Shown here piece by piece: positions 25,584-34,042 of a stretch of 64,000 nt of DNA. The translations under genes were made by a program, and so were the position numbers. This DNA is from JAGNHN01 sp964590645 (lineage in GTDB: Bacteria > Bacteroidota > Bacteroidia > Bacteroidales > JAGNHN01), in NCBI GenBank assembly GCA_964590645.1, contig CAZPYJ010000004.1:62001-126000 (forward strand), read 5' to 3'. Below the pieces are notes generated by a model, which searched no databases, had not been told where the DNA came from, and worked only from the letters and a program-made list of their open reading frames with translations. Numbering within the stretch: the first letter of the stretch is position 1; each line of letters starts with the position of its first letter.

Positions 25584-26468
25584 ATGATAAAGAAGATCCA
25601 GGAATCGGAGCTGATATTGAATGCCGACGGAAGTATCTATCACTTAGCGCTTAAGCCGGATCAGTTGGCTCACCGTATCATCCTGGTGGGGGATCCCCAG
25701 CGGGTGGATTTGGTTTCAGCGCTTTTTGATGAAATTGAGCACAGGGTTCACAAGCGGGAGTTCATCACCCATACCGGTTTTTACAAAGGCGCCCGCATCA
25801 GTGTGGTGGGTACAGGAATCGGTACCGACAATATTGACATAGTAATGAATGAGCTGGACGCCCTGGTCAACATCGACCTGCAAACCCGTCAGTTGAGACC
25901 GCAGCACACCCGACTGCACTTAGTTCGGATAGGCACCTCAGGCGCCTTGCAGGGGGATATACCGGTGGATACCTTCATTGCTTCTGAATGGGGCCTGGGC
26001 CTCGATTCCCTGCTGTACTTTTACGCACTAAGCCCTGATGTACTCGATGAAGGCCTGAGTCTGGCGATTCAGGCTCAGACACATTGGAATGCCAGGGCAG
26101 GGGAAGCTTATGCTGTAAAGGCTTCCGCAGTCTTATTGGAGATGCTGGCCAAGAATTTCTTCAAGGGTATCACCCTTACCGCTCCGGGCTTCTATGGCCC
26201 GCAGGGAAGAATGTTGCGTCTGGAACCGGCCACCCCTGACTTTATCGATCAGCTGACTATGTTTGAATACCAGGGTAAGCGCATCAGCAATTTCGAGATG
26301 GAAACTTCGGCACTCTATGGACTGGCCCGCCTGCTCGGGCACGAAGCCCTGACTATTTGTGTGGCCATTGCAAACCGCCAGACCGGTGCTTTCAGCAAAG
26401 CCTACCAAGGCCCGATCCTTAGCCTTTCACGTCACGTTCTGGACGGTCTTGCCGCCTTGCCTGCCTGA
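25584..26468 (+). CDS. Nucleoside phosphorylase (uridine phosphorylase-like)
   Basis: A PNP/UDP-family phosphorylase of 294 residues that cleaves a nucleoside with phosphate to base and ribose-1-phosphate. Family segments are HRIILVGDPQRVDLVSALFD, a phosphate-binding VVGTGIGTDNIDIVMNELDALVNID, LVRIGTSGALQGDIPVDTFIAS, and the ribose/base site KRISNFEMETSALYGLARLLG. The NFEMET pattern and length fit uridine phosphorylase-like members; purine or MTA specificity cannot be excluded. The gene is divergent from the universal stress gene with a shared 54-nt intergenic region. Confidence 0.85.
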   Translation: MIKKIQESELILNADGSIYHLALKPDQLAHRIILVGDPQRVDLVSALFDEIEHRVHKREFITHTGFYKGARISVVGTGIGTDNIDIVMNELDALVNIDLQTRQLRPQHTRLHLVRIGTSGALQGDIPVDTFIASEWGLGLDSLLYFYALSPDVLDEGLSLAIQAQTHWNARAGEAYAVKASAVLLEMLAKNFFKGITLTAPGFYGPQGRMLRLEPATPDFIDQLTMFEYQGKRISNFEMETSALYGLARLLGHEALTICVAIANRQTGAFSKAYQGPILSLSRHVLDGLAALPA

Positions 26469-26534
26469 ATACCAGAGTCCGGAATGAACGTTTTTGCTTC
26501 GGGGCCGAGCGGAAGAAAAAAATGAAATATCCAT

Positions 26535-26542
26535 TATCTTTG
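26535..26542 (+). promoter_or_regulatory. TAnnTTTG promoter -7 element for the transglutaminase-like gene
   Basis: TATCTTTG ends 20 nt before the ATG at 26563 and shows that the longer open frame from 26494 is not translated. Confidence 0.55.
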
Positions 26543-26562
26543 CTTGGAAGAATTTGGGGAAT

Positions 26563-27483
26563 ATGTCCACCGGTTTTGATGAGAATAGAACGAAGGCCCA
26601 CTCCTCACAGACGGAACTCCGCCTGGGTGAGTTGCACGCCCTGCTCAGCCTTGTCGATGAGCCGAATGACGAGAATTACATCCTGATCCGCGATAAGATT
26701 CTGAGTTATGGAGAGGCCGCCGTGCCGGAACTCGAAGCCCTGATCGATCGGCAATATAATGAAACTGTGTTGCAAAGAGTGATGGACCTGATCCAGAATA
26801 TTCAGTACGATGCCGTTTATGCAGCCTTGAAGTTGTGGAACGAACAGGGAGCCGATGATTTGCTGCAAGGGTATTTGATTGTCAGCCGGTATCAGTACCC
26901 CAACCTGGATGATGTGGAGATCAGGGTTCGCCTGGATCAGCTCATCCGCGATGTTTGGCTCGAGATCAACAATGAGCTGACCGCACTGGAAAAAGTCAAG
27001 GTGATCAATCACGTCCTCTTTGATGTACACGGCTTTGCGGCGAGCAGGACAGAATCCCACACCCCACAGGATTTCTATCTTAACACCCTTCTGGACAGCA
27101 AAAAAGGCAGCCCTGTTTCACTGGGTATCCTGTATATGCTGGTGGCTCACCGGCTGGATATTCCTGTCTTCGGGGTGAATTTACCCAGGCACTTCATTCT
27201 GGCGTATATACAGGAAAACCCCCTAAGCAGGCGTCGTTTCCCCGGAGCGGATGAGGTGCTTTTCTATCTGAACCCCTTCAACCGGGGAACGGTTTTTACC
27301 CGCAATGAAATCGATCTTTTTATCCGGCATATCAAATTAAAACCCGATCCTGCTCATTACAGCCCCTGCACCCACCGGGATATTATCCGTCGTTTGCTCA
27401 ATAATCTGGTATTCAGTTATGAACAAGCGAAAAAGCCCGGAAAAGCCGGGGATATCGGTCGTTTTCTCAGCTTGCTGGACTGA
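26563..27483 (+). CDS. Transglutaminase-like (SirB1-type) protein
   Basis: A 306-residue cytoplasmic protein with the SirB1/transglutaminase-like family pattern: an N-terminal helical, HEAT-like part (LLSLVDEPNDENYILIRDKILSYG, then ALIDRQYNETVLQRVMDLI) and the family core FYLNTLLDSKKGSPVSLGILYMLVAHRLDIPVFGVNLPRHFILAYI. As in SirB1, the classic transglutaminase cysteine is replaced within KGSPVSLGILY, while the histidine of LPRHF is kept, so peptidase or transglutaminase activity is doubtful. The start is set by the promoter motif at 26535. It converges on typA with 11 nt between the stops. The role is unknown. Confidence 0.85.
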   Translation: MSTGFDENRTKAHSSQTELRLGELHALLSLVDEPNDENYILIRDKILSYGEAAVPELEALIDRQYNETVLQRVMDLIQNIQYDAVYAALKLWNEQGADDLLQGYLIVSRYQYPNLDDVEIRVRLDQLIRDVWLEINNELTALEKVKVINHVLFDVHGFAASRTESHTPQDFYLNTLLDSKKGSPVSLGILYMLVAHRLDIPVFGVNLPRHFILAYIQENPLSRRRFPGADEVLFYLNPFNRGTVFTRNEIDLFIRHIKLKPDPAHYSPCTHRDIIRRLLNNLVFSYEQAKKPGKAGDIGRFLSLLD

Positions 27484-27494
27484 GCCGGGTAAAG

Positions 27495-29312
27495 TCAAAT
27501 GCTGCCCTCGGCCGATTTTTTCACCCTTTTCCTTTCGTGTTCATCCAGGATGATCTTACGCAGGCGGATGGATTTCGGGGTCACTTCAATGTATTCATCC
27601 GGCCCGATGTATTCCATTGCCTCTTCCAGAGAAAACCTGATGGCGGGAATGATCATCGTTTTATCATCCGAGCCCGAAGCCCTGATATTGGTCAGCTTCT
27701 TGGTGCGGGTAACATTCACCACCAGGTCGTCCTGGCGGCTGTTTTCACCAATGACTTGTCCGGCATACACCTCATCATTCGGCTCGATGAAGAATTTCCC
27801 CCTGTCCTGCAATTTGTCTATCGAATAGGCGATGGCTGTTCCGGTTTCCAATGCCACGAGGGCTCCGTTTCTTCTACCCTGGATCTCACCCTTCCACGGC
27901 TCATAGGATTTGAAGCGATGGGCAATGACGGCTTCTCCTTCGGTAGCGGTAAGCAGCTGATTACTCAGTCCGATGATACCACGGGAAGGGATTTCCATCT
28001 CCAGGATCACCCTGTCGTTGCGAGGCTCAATGGTGACCACTTCACCCCGGCGGCGGGTAACGATTTCGATGACTTTACCCGAGAACTGCTCCGGAACGTG
28101 TACGGTGAGGGCTTCCAGTGGTTCGAGGAGTTGCCCGTCCACCTCTCTGGTCAGGACCTTCGGCTGTCCTATCTGAAACTCATAGCCTTCGCGGCGCATC
28201 GTTTCCACCAATATGGAGAGGTGGAGGATGCCGCGTCCGAATACAAGGAGTTTTTCCGGTGAATCGGTCTCTTTTACCCTCAGCGCCAGGTTTTTTTCTG
28301 TCTCCTTGAAAAGCCGGTCTCTTACGTGGCGCGACGTGACATATACCCCTTCCTTACCGAAAAAGGGTGAATTATTGACGGTAAAAAGCATACTCATCGT
28401 AGGCTCATCAATGTGAATGGCTTTTAAACCCTCCGGATTTTCTGCATCGGCAATGGTATCCCCGATATCAAAATGCTCAGGGCCAAGCACAGCCACAATC
28501 TCCCCGGAAGAAACCGGATGCTTCACTTTTTCCTTGCCCAGGCCTTCAAATACGTAAAGTTCCTTTACAATGCTCCGGGCAAGGGTTCCGTCTCTTTTGA
28601 CCACAGATATGGGCTGCCCTGCCTGTATCTGGCCGCGTAGTATCCTGCCCACGGCAATGCGGCCGATGTAGGAGGAATAGTCCAGGGAACTGATCTGAAG
28701 TTGGAGGCTGCCCTCTTTCACCGACACGGGTGGGATCTCCTCCAGTATGGTATCCAGCAAATAACTTACATCCGTAGTCGGTGCTTGCCATTCAGGCCCC
28801 ATCCAGCCTTCCTTGGAGGAGCCATAAACGGTAGCGAAACTCAATTGATCCTCGCTGGCATCCAGGGTGTACATCAATTCAAATACCGCTTCCTGAACCC
28901 CTTCCGGATCGCAGTTGGGTTTGTCCACCTTGTTGATCACCACAATGGGCTTCAGCCCCAGATCCAGGGCTTTCTGCAAAACAAAGCGGGTTTGGGGCAT
29001 CGGTCCTTCAAAAGCATCCACCACCAGCAGGACACCATCCGCCATATTCAGCACACGCTCTACCTCTCCCCCGAAATCAGCGTGCCCCGGTGTATCAATG
29101 ATGTTGATCTTAGAGTTTTTATACCTCACCGACACATTCTTCGCCAGGATGGTAATGCCCCGCTCCCGCTCCAGATCATTGGAGTCAAGGATCAGGTCTG
29201 CCACCTCCTGGTTTTCCCGGAAAAGCTTTACCTGATGTAGGATGCGATCGACCAGGGTGGTTTTGCCGTGATCTACGTGGGCTATAATAGCTATATTTCT
29301 GATTTCCTGCAT
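27495..29312 (-). CDS. typA: Translational GTPase TypA/BipA
   Basis: A ribosome-binding GTPase of the EF-G family needed for 50S assembly and growth under stress or cold. The 605-residue protein has G1 AHVDHGKTTLVDRIL, G3 DTPGHADFGGEVERVL and G4 NKVDKPN, then domain II, the EF-G-like domains with IVTRRRGEVVTIEP and SRGIIGLSNQLLT, and the TypA-specific C-terminus including VNVTRTKKLTNIRASGSDDK. I choose ATG 29312 (MQEIRNIAII) as start; MNKKKK at 29330 is the in-frame alternative. A promoter motif lies 35 nt upstream. It is a single-gene unit. Confidence 0.96.
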   Translation of the reverse strand: MQEIRNIAIIAHVDHGKTTLVDRILHQVKLFRENQEVADLILDSNDLERERGITILAKNVSVRYKNSKINIIDTPGHADFGGEVERVLNMADGVLLVVDAFEGPMPQTRFVLQKALDLGLKPIVVINKVDKPNCDPEGVQEAVFELMYTLDASEDQLSFATVYGSSKEGWMGPEWQAPTTDVSYLLDTILEEIPPVSVKEGSLQLQISSLDYSSYIGRIAVGRILRGQIQAGQPISVVKRDGTLARSIVKELYVFEGLGKEKVKHPVSSGEIVAVLGPEHFDIGDTIADAENPEGLKAIHIDEPTMSMLFTVNNSPFFGKEGVYVTSRHVRDRLFKETEKNLALRVKETDSPEKLLVFGRGILHLSILVETMRREGYEFQIGQPKVLTREVDGQLLEPLEALTVHVPEQFSGKVIEIVTRRRGEVVTIEPRNDRVILEMEIPSRGIIGLSNQLLTATEGEAVIAHRFKSYEPWKGEIQGRRNGALVALETGTAIAYSIDKLQDRGKFFIEPNDEVYAGQVIGENSRQDDLVVNVTRTKKLTNIRASGSDDKTMIIPAIRFSLEEAMEYIGPDEYIEVTPKSIRLRKIILDEHERKRVKKSAEGSI

Positions 29313-29347
29313 TTTCTTCTTCTTATTCATCCCACTTATCGGGCGGG

Positions 29348-29355
29348 CAAAGGTA
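29348..29355 (-). promoter_or_regulatory. TAnnTTTG promoter -7 element for typA
   Basis: TACCTTTG on the minus strand, 35 nt before the chosen typA start (17 nt before the alternative start). A very AT-rich stretch (about 29390-29470) lies upstream of it and also upstream of the divergent symporter unit. Confidence 0.5.
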
Positions 29356-29571
29356 GGCTAATTTTAGAGATGCCGCGCTGTAGATATGCCTTTGCATAAT
29401 ATATTATATCGATAAATAAATATATGTAATATACTGTAATACAAATAATTATAGAGTAAATTATTTTGTGCTTCGCGGATATTGCTCTATCTTCCGCCCA
29501 CTTTTTCAGCTGCCCAGGCCTGTTCTTTTCTGTAGACCATATTTATATTCTTTAACCAAGCTATTCAAACC

Positions 29572-30336
29572 GTGGAAAAAGAAACGCACGATTACAACAT
29601 CAGTTTTTTCAAGCCGACCACTGAGTTGGCGAGGATCAACCGGAACCTGGCAATCAAGCTGCTGCTTATTTGGGCGGTGTCGGTATTTGGGTTTCATTTT
29701 TTATTACGCATCATCGAGGAGCCTACCCCTGAGCCGGCTTACATCGCTTATGAGGAGGTATGGCCGGCTATTCAAAGCGGGGAAGCTTCTTTGGAAGAAA
29801 AACGGGTTTTTCTGAATTCCTCGCTGAGTGTATTGGGGAAGTTGTTGATTTCTCCAACAGATCAGGCCAGGCTGGATGCGGTGGTCAGTCGACTCTTTTT
29901 CGAAATGCTTCCGGAGGAGATGCGGCCAGGTTTCATCCAAAAGCTCCGGCAATTTGAAGCCTCCCGGGCTGCCTTGACGAACCTGCAGGATGCAGAGTAC
30001 AATACGTTAAAGGATGAGATTCGGGTAGTGGCTGCTGAGATTCTGGTGGTAGAAGAATATTCCTTGCAGGCAGAACTGATTCCTTTTGAACTTCTTTCTT
30101 CCGAGATGAAGCCATTCGAACCCGCCCTTACACAGGATGTGCCAGGCATTATGGCCAAATACCTTATTCACAATCAGTCTTTTCTTACCGACTGGAAGTT
30201 TCTTGGTTTTCCCTTTCATTACTTCTATACCGCTGTATTCCTGCTGGTACTTTTCATTGGCTTGTGCTGGTATTATTGCTTCCGGACGGACAGGGTGCAC
30301 AAACGGCTTGGTATTGTTGAAATCTATGAACTTTAA
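29572..30336 (+). CDS. DUF4212-like symporter small subunit with a large inserted domain
   Basis: A 254-residue inner-membrane protein with a GTG start (29572-29574). Residues about 8-45 (NISFFKPTTELARINRNLAI, then one helix LLLIWAVSVFGFHFLL) match the first half of DUF4212, the small partner subunit of VC_2705-type sodium:solute symporters; residues about 208-250 (WKFLGFPFHYFYTAVFLLVLF, then IGLCWYYCFRTDRVHKRLGI) match the second half. Ordinary DUF4212 proteins are about 80-90 residues, so here roughly 150 mostly helical residues separate the two helices, on the outer (periplasmic) side if both termini are cytoplasmic. The gene sits 12 nt before the symporter, as DUF4212 does elsewhere. The DUF4212 match is by pattern memory. 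Confidence 0.75.
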   Translation: MEKETHDYNISFFKPTTELARINRNLAIKLLLIWAVSVFGFHFLLRIIEEPTPEPAYIAYEEVWPAIQSGEASLEEKRVFLNSSLSVLGKLLISPTDQARLDAVVSRLFFEMLPEEMRPGFIQKLRQFEASRAALTNLQDAEYNTLKDEIRVVAAEILVVEEYSLQAELIPFELLSSEMKPFEPALTQDVPGIMAKYLIHNQSFLTDWKFLGFPFHYFYTAVFLLVLFIGLCWYYCFRTDRVHKRLGIVEIYEL

Positions 30337-30348
30337 AAAAGGCACAGA

Positions 30349-32013
30349 ATGAAAAAGCAGATACTTTCCTTATTGTTCCTTGTTCCCCTGATGGCCTTTG
30401 GCAATTCTGCCACTCAACTGGAGGGAAGCTTTAAGCTTGGCCCGGCCATTATCCTGATCATCATCCTGGTTCTTTTTGTTTTGGTGGGTGTGGTATTTCG
30501 GGCGAAAGACACCACTGATTTTTATGCGGCAGGAAGGAAGATCAGTCGGGTAGGTTCCGGAATGGCCATTGCTTCCAACTGGATGAGTGCGGCCTCTTTT
30601 CTGGGGATGGCTGCCCTGATGTACGGCTTTGGGTACCACGGCCTGTCTTATGTGATTGGCTGGACCGGGGGCTATGTTTTGCTGCTCATCATTATGGCCG
30701 GTCAGATTCGGCGTTACGGCAAATACACCGCAGCGGATTTTATCGGCGACCGTTTTTACTCCAAACACTTACGCGTAGTGGGAGCCATTGTGGCCATCTT
30801 CATCTCCATAGCCTATTGCGTCGGGCAGTTTGGGGGCATCGGGTTGCTCTTTAAATGGGTGATGGGCATCGATTATGCCTATGCTGTGCTGATCGGAGGT
30901 TCTGTGGTACTCACCTATACCCTGATATCCGGGATGCTGGGTGTGACCAAGAATATGCAGATACAGTACATCATCATCATTGTTTCCTTTATGCTTCCGC
31001 TTTTCATCCTGACCTACAAGTTTGATTATTTCTGGCTACTGCCCCAGATTGGCTATGGAGCGGTTGTTTCTGATATCGTTTCGGGCATTCCGGCCAGTGA
31101 GTTGAAAATGCTGGTGAACGTTTACGGTCACGAATATGCACTGGCACCCAGTCCGGAATTTGCGATGCCCTGGGATCCGGCCACAGGTCAGACTTTTTTC
31201 CTGTTTATGGCTATTGCGTTTTCATTGATGATTGGCACGGCCGGTCTGCCTCACGTTATCCAGCGATTCTATGTTGTGCCGCGTTCCAGTGATGCTCGCT
31301 GGTCTGTGGTTTGGGGCTTGTTTTTCATTTGTGTGCTGTATTGGAGTGCTCCGGTATACTCTGCTTTCGGCGGGGTGATTTCGACCCATAAGGAGGTGGG
31401 GCTCTTAGCTAAAGACGCCATTGTGGTTTATACTGCGCAATTGGGGAACGTGAACCCGCTTATTGTAGGCTTTCTGGCTGCCGGAGGGGTTTCCGCTGCC
31501 TTCTCCACCGTGTCAGGATTGCTGGTAGCCGGGGCTTCTGCCTTTGCCCACGACATATACGTGAAGGTCATCCACCCCGAAAGTTCGCCAAAGCAGCAAT
31601 TAAGAATTGCCCGCTATGGTACCGTTCTGATGGCTGCCATTGTAGCCCTGATCGCCCTGCTTGATCTCGCCCTGATCGGTCAGCTCGTAGCCATTGCGTT
31701 TTCACTGGCCGGATGCACCATCTTCCCCCTCTTCCTGCTGGGGATATGGTGGAGCGGCTCCAACCGGGCTGGTGCCAAGGCCGGACTGATCGCAGGTGGA
31801 TTGGTATCTTTAGTGGCCCTGACTTATTTCATTGCTGCCACACAGGGCTTCGTCCTTCCCGGAAATGACTTTATTGCCTATTGGCTGGGTGCCTGGTACT
31901 TTGCCTGGTTTGGCGCACCCCTGGCCATTCTCGTGAATATTGTAGTATCCAAGATGACGAAGGAAACTCCACTGGAAATCAAGAAATTCCTCGTTGAAAA
32001 GGTCCATAGCTAG
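30349..32013 (+). CDS. VC_2705-family sodium:solute symporter (acetate/carboxylate permease-like)
   Basis: A 554-residue SSS-family inner-membrane transporter with about 13-14 helices. It starts with a signal-peptide-like helix (LSLLFLVPLMAFG), then AKDTTDFYAAGRKISRVGSGMAIASNWMSAASFLGM, the typical SSS opening with the sodium-site region, GYVLLLIIMAGQIRRYGKYTAADFIGDRF, and MIGTAGLPHVIQRFYVVP, close to ActP/VC_2705 permeases that take up acetate or other short carboxylates. The upstream DUF4212-like subunit supports this subfamily. The unit continues with a TPR protein (no gap) and an outer-membrane barrel, suggesting a complete cross-envelope uptake path. The substrate is not proven. Confidence 0.92.
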   Translation: MKKQILSLLFLVPLMAFGNSATQLEGSFKLGPAIILIIILVLFVLVGVVFRAKDTTDFYAAGRKISRVGSGMAIASNWMSAASFLGMAALMYGFGYHGLSYVIGWTGGYVLLLIIMAGQIRRYGKYTAADFIGDRFYSKHLRVVGAIVAIFISIAYCVGQFGGIGLLFKWVMGIDYAYAVLIGGSVVLTYTLISGMLGVTKNMQIQYIIIIVSFMLPLFILTYKFDYFWLLPQIGYGAVVSDIVSGIPASELKMLVNVYGHEYALAPSPEFAMPWDPATGQTFFLFMAIAFSLMIGTAGLPHVIQRFYVVPRSSDARWSVVWGLFFICVLYWSAPVYSAFGGVISTHKEVGLLAKDAIVVYTAQLGNVNPLIVGFLAAGGVSAAFSTVSGLLVAGASAFAHDIYVKVIHPESSPKQQLRIARYGTVLMAAIVALIALLDLALIGQLVAIAFSLAGCTIFPLFLLGIWWSGSNRAGAKAGLIAGGLVSLVALTYFIAATQGFVLPGNDFIAYWLGAWYFAWFGAPLAILVNIVVSKMTKETPLEIKKFLVEKVHS

Positions 32014-32784
32014 GTGTCTGAACCGCAAAAAAATGTGTTCAGAAGGGGCACGGTTCTGCTTGTCCTGGTGATGCTCGTCATTGTTGCCGCAGGCATTCTC
32101 ATCGCTCATTTTCACTATGCGGCCATCAATGAGGCTGAGGATCCCCGCGTGCTTGAAGCCAAACTCCTGTACAAGGAATACAATCAGGCCATCCGGGACA
32201 ACGATGCCGCTAAAGCGATGCTGACCCTCGATCGCATAGAGGCTGTCTATGCTGCGTGGCCCGACTATGCCCATTCATACGAGCTGGGGGTGGTCTATAA
32301 TAACCGGGCTGCGATTTACCTCGGTCTTCTCCTGCATCCGGTTCAAGATACTGTTTCCCGCGACTCCCTGCTTGCGGAGGCTGCTTATTGGGCCGGCTTG
32401 AGCATACAGAACTATCAGGAATGGTTGGCGGATTTTTCAGACTCTACACCTGAAGCTCTGCTTCCGGAAACAGAGTCGTGGTACACCGGCCTGGATGATA
32501 TGTATCCGGAGGTGGATGTCGCCCGGGTGATCCGGAAAAGGCTGGAGGATATCCAGCTGGCTCAGAAGGAGACCCCGCGCAGACTTTCCGTCGCGTATAC
32601 CAACCTGGGCATTGTTCATCGTCACCAGGGCGACTATGATGCGGCCATTCAATGCTACCGGCAAGCCCTTGATTTGTGGGAAGCCAACCGCAATGCCGAA
32701 AACAATATCCGTATCTTGCTGGGTCAGCCCACTAAAGAAGTCAGCTTCATTGAAAAGCTTTTTCCGGCAGATAAAAACAAGTAA
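32014..32784 (+). CDS. Membrane-anchored TPR-repeat protein
   Basis: A 256-residue protein with a GTG start directly after the symporter TAG. It has one N-terminal transmembrane helix (VLLVLVMLVIVAAGILIAHF) and a soluble helical region with a clear TPR at about residues 190-225 (AYTNLGIVHRHQGDYDAAIQCYRQALDLWE) plus weaker TPR-like pairs before it. Given the N-anchor, the TPR part is probably periplasmic. Complete coupling to the symporter points to an assembly or scaffolding role in that system. No family beyond TPR is recognised. Confidence 0.78.
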   Translation: MSEPQKNVFRRGTVLLVLVMLVIVAAGILIAHFHYAAINEAEDPRVLEAKLLYKEYNQAIRDNDAAKAMLTLDRIEAVYAAWPDYAHSYELGVVYNNRAAIYLGLLLHPVQDTVSRDSLLAEAAYWAGLSIQNYQEWLADFSDSTPEALLPETESWYTGLDDMYPEVDVARVIRKRLEDIQLAQKETPRRLSVAYTNLGIVHRHQGDYDAAIQCYRQALDLWEANRNAENNIRILLGQPTKEVSFIEKLFPADKNK

Positions 32785-32788
32785 TCTT

Positions 32789-34036
32789 ATGAAGTCTTTT
32801 TTAAGCTCAAAAAGTGCATTATTTCTGATTTGTGCTCTTCTTTTGACTGCCGTTCCCCTGGCTCAGGATAAGGGAGAGGAAAAGATCCTTACAAGATGGT
32901 CTGGTTTTGTAAAAAATGATTTCTTTTTTGACAGCCGGCAAACCATCTCAGCCCGGGAAGGGCAATTTCTGCTTTTCCCTTCCGCCGTCTCTCCCGATCC
33001 GGATGGGGAAGACCTGAATGCCGCCCCTTCCTTCAATTTTTTGGCATTACAAAGCCGTCTTGCCTTTGATGTAAGCGGGCCGGAGAGGCTGGGTGCCGCC
33101 TTGTCGGCCAGGATCGAAGGCGACTTCTTCGCCCAGGCCAACGACAATATCAATTTATTCCGCCTGCGTCACGCCTACATTAAGATGCGTTGGCCTAAAG
33201 CTGAACTGCTTGCCGGGCAGTTCTGGATCCCGATGTTTATTCCTGGATGCTATCCCGGAACCGTCTCTTTCAACACCGGGACTCCCATCCAGCCTTTTGG
33301 CCGGAGTCCGCAGATCAGGCTGACCCGTTACCACGGCGACTTTGCCTGGGTGGGTATCCTTTCAGGCCAGCGCGATTTTGCCAGCCGGGGGCCGGAAGGG
33401 GTCAGCAGCGCTTACCTTCGTAATTCCGTGCTTCCGGAGGCCAGTCTGCAATGGCACCTTCAAAAAGAAAAACTGTATGCCGGCCTGGGAGGCAGTGTGA
33501 AAAAGATTATCCCGCAGTTGCGCAGCGGGAGCGGATATCGTACCAATGAGGGATTGTTGTCCTTCAATGCTATCGCTTTTCTGAAGATTACAAGCCCCTA
33601 CCTGCTGATTAAAGCGGAGGGGGTATACGGACAAAACATACCAGATGTGCTCAGCATAGGCGGGTTCGGAGTTTCCGACAGCCTCGATCCGGTGAAAGGC
33701 CTGGTTGCCTACAGCCCGCTTTCCACCCTCTCAGCCTGGTTGGATGTCGAAAGCCGGGGGGCGCAATGGAAATTTGGTGTTTTCGCAGGCCATACTTCAA
33801 ACCTGGGCGCATCGGAGGAGATTATTGGGCCTGTTTATGGGCTGGCTACGAATATTCGCAGCCTCTACCGGATTTCTCCCAGGATGGTGTACCAGGTTTC
33901 ACCCTTGCGCCTGGCGCTGGAACTTGAATATACCGAAGCATCCTATGGTGCAAGCTTCGACAAGAAAGCAAAGCCGGAGGATCTGACCTCCGCCGCGAAT
34001 CTGCGCGTGCTGCTGGCGATGTATTATTTCTTCTGA
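32789..34036 (+). CDS. Outer-membrane beta-barrel (porin-like) protein of the symporter unit
   Basis: A 415-residue protein with ATG at 32789 and a signal peptide (residues 1-26, ending VPLAQ). The mature part is a repeat of amphipathic strands (GFVKNDFFFDSRQTIS, LRHAYIKMRWPKAELLAGQFWIPMF, LRLALELEYTEASYG) ending in a terminal aromatic pair (YYFF), consistent with a large porin-type barrel. The frame extends upstream to 32612 but overlaps the TPR gene there, so I use the signal-peptide start. It follows the TPR gene by 4 nt and converges with pntB. The ligand is not visible; its place suggests outer-membrane entry for the symporter's substrate. Confidence 0.82.
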   Translation: MKSFLSSKSALFLICALLLTAVPLAQDKGEEKILTRWSGFVKNDFFFDSRQTISAREGQFLLFPSAVSPDPDGEDLNAAPSFNFLALQSRLAFDVSGPERLGAALSARIEGDFFAQANDNINLFRLRHAYIKMRWPKAELLAGQFWIPMFIPGCYPGTVSFNTGTPIQPFGRSPQIRLTRYHGDFAWVGILSGQRDFASRGPEGVSSAYLRNSVLPEASLQWHLQKEKLYAGLGGSVKKIIPQLRSGSGYRTNEGLLSFNAIAFLKITSPYLLIKAEGVYGQNIPDVLSIGGFGVSDSLDPVKGLVAYSPLSTLSAWLDVESRGAQWKFGVFAGHTSNLGASEEIIGPVYGLATNIRSLYRISPRMVYQVSPLRLALELEYTEASYGASFDKKAKPEDLTSAANLRVLLAMYYFF

Positions 34037-34042
34037 AAAGGA

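Noticed and set aside
29390..29470. AT-rich block as a possible replication origin
   Set aside because: No DnaA-box cluster or dnaA gene is visible. It reads better as an upstream region of the symporter unit promoter.
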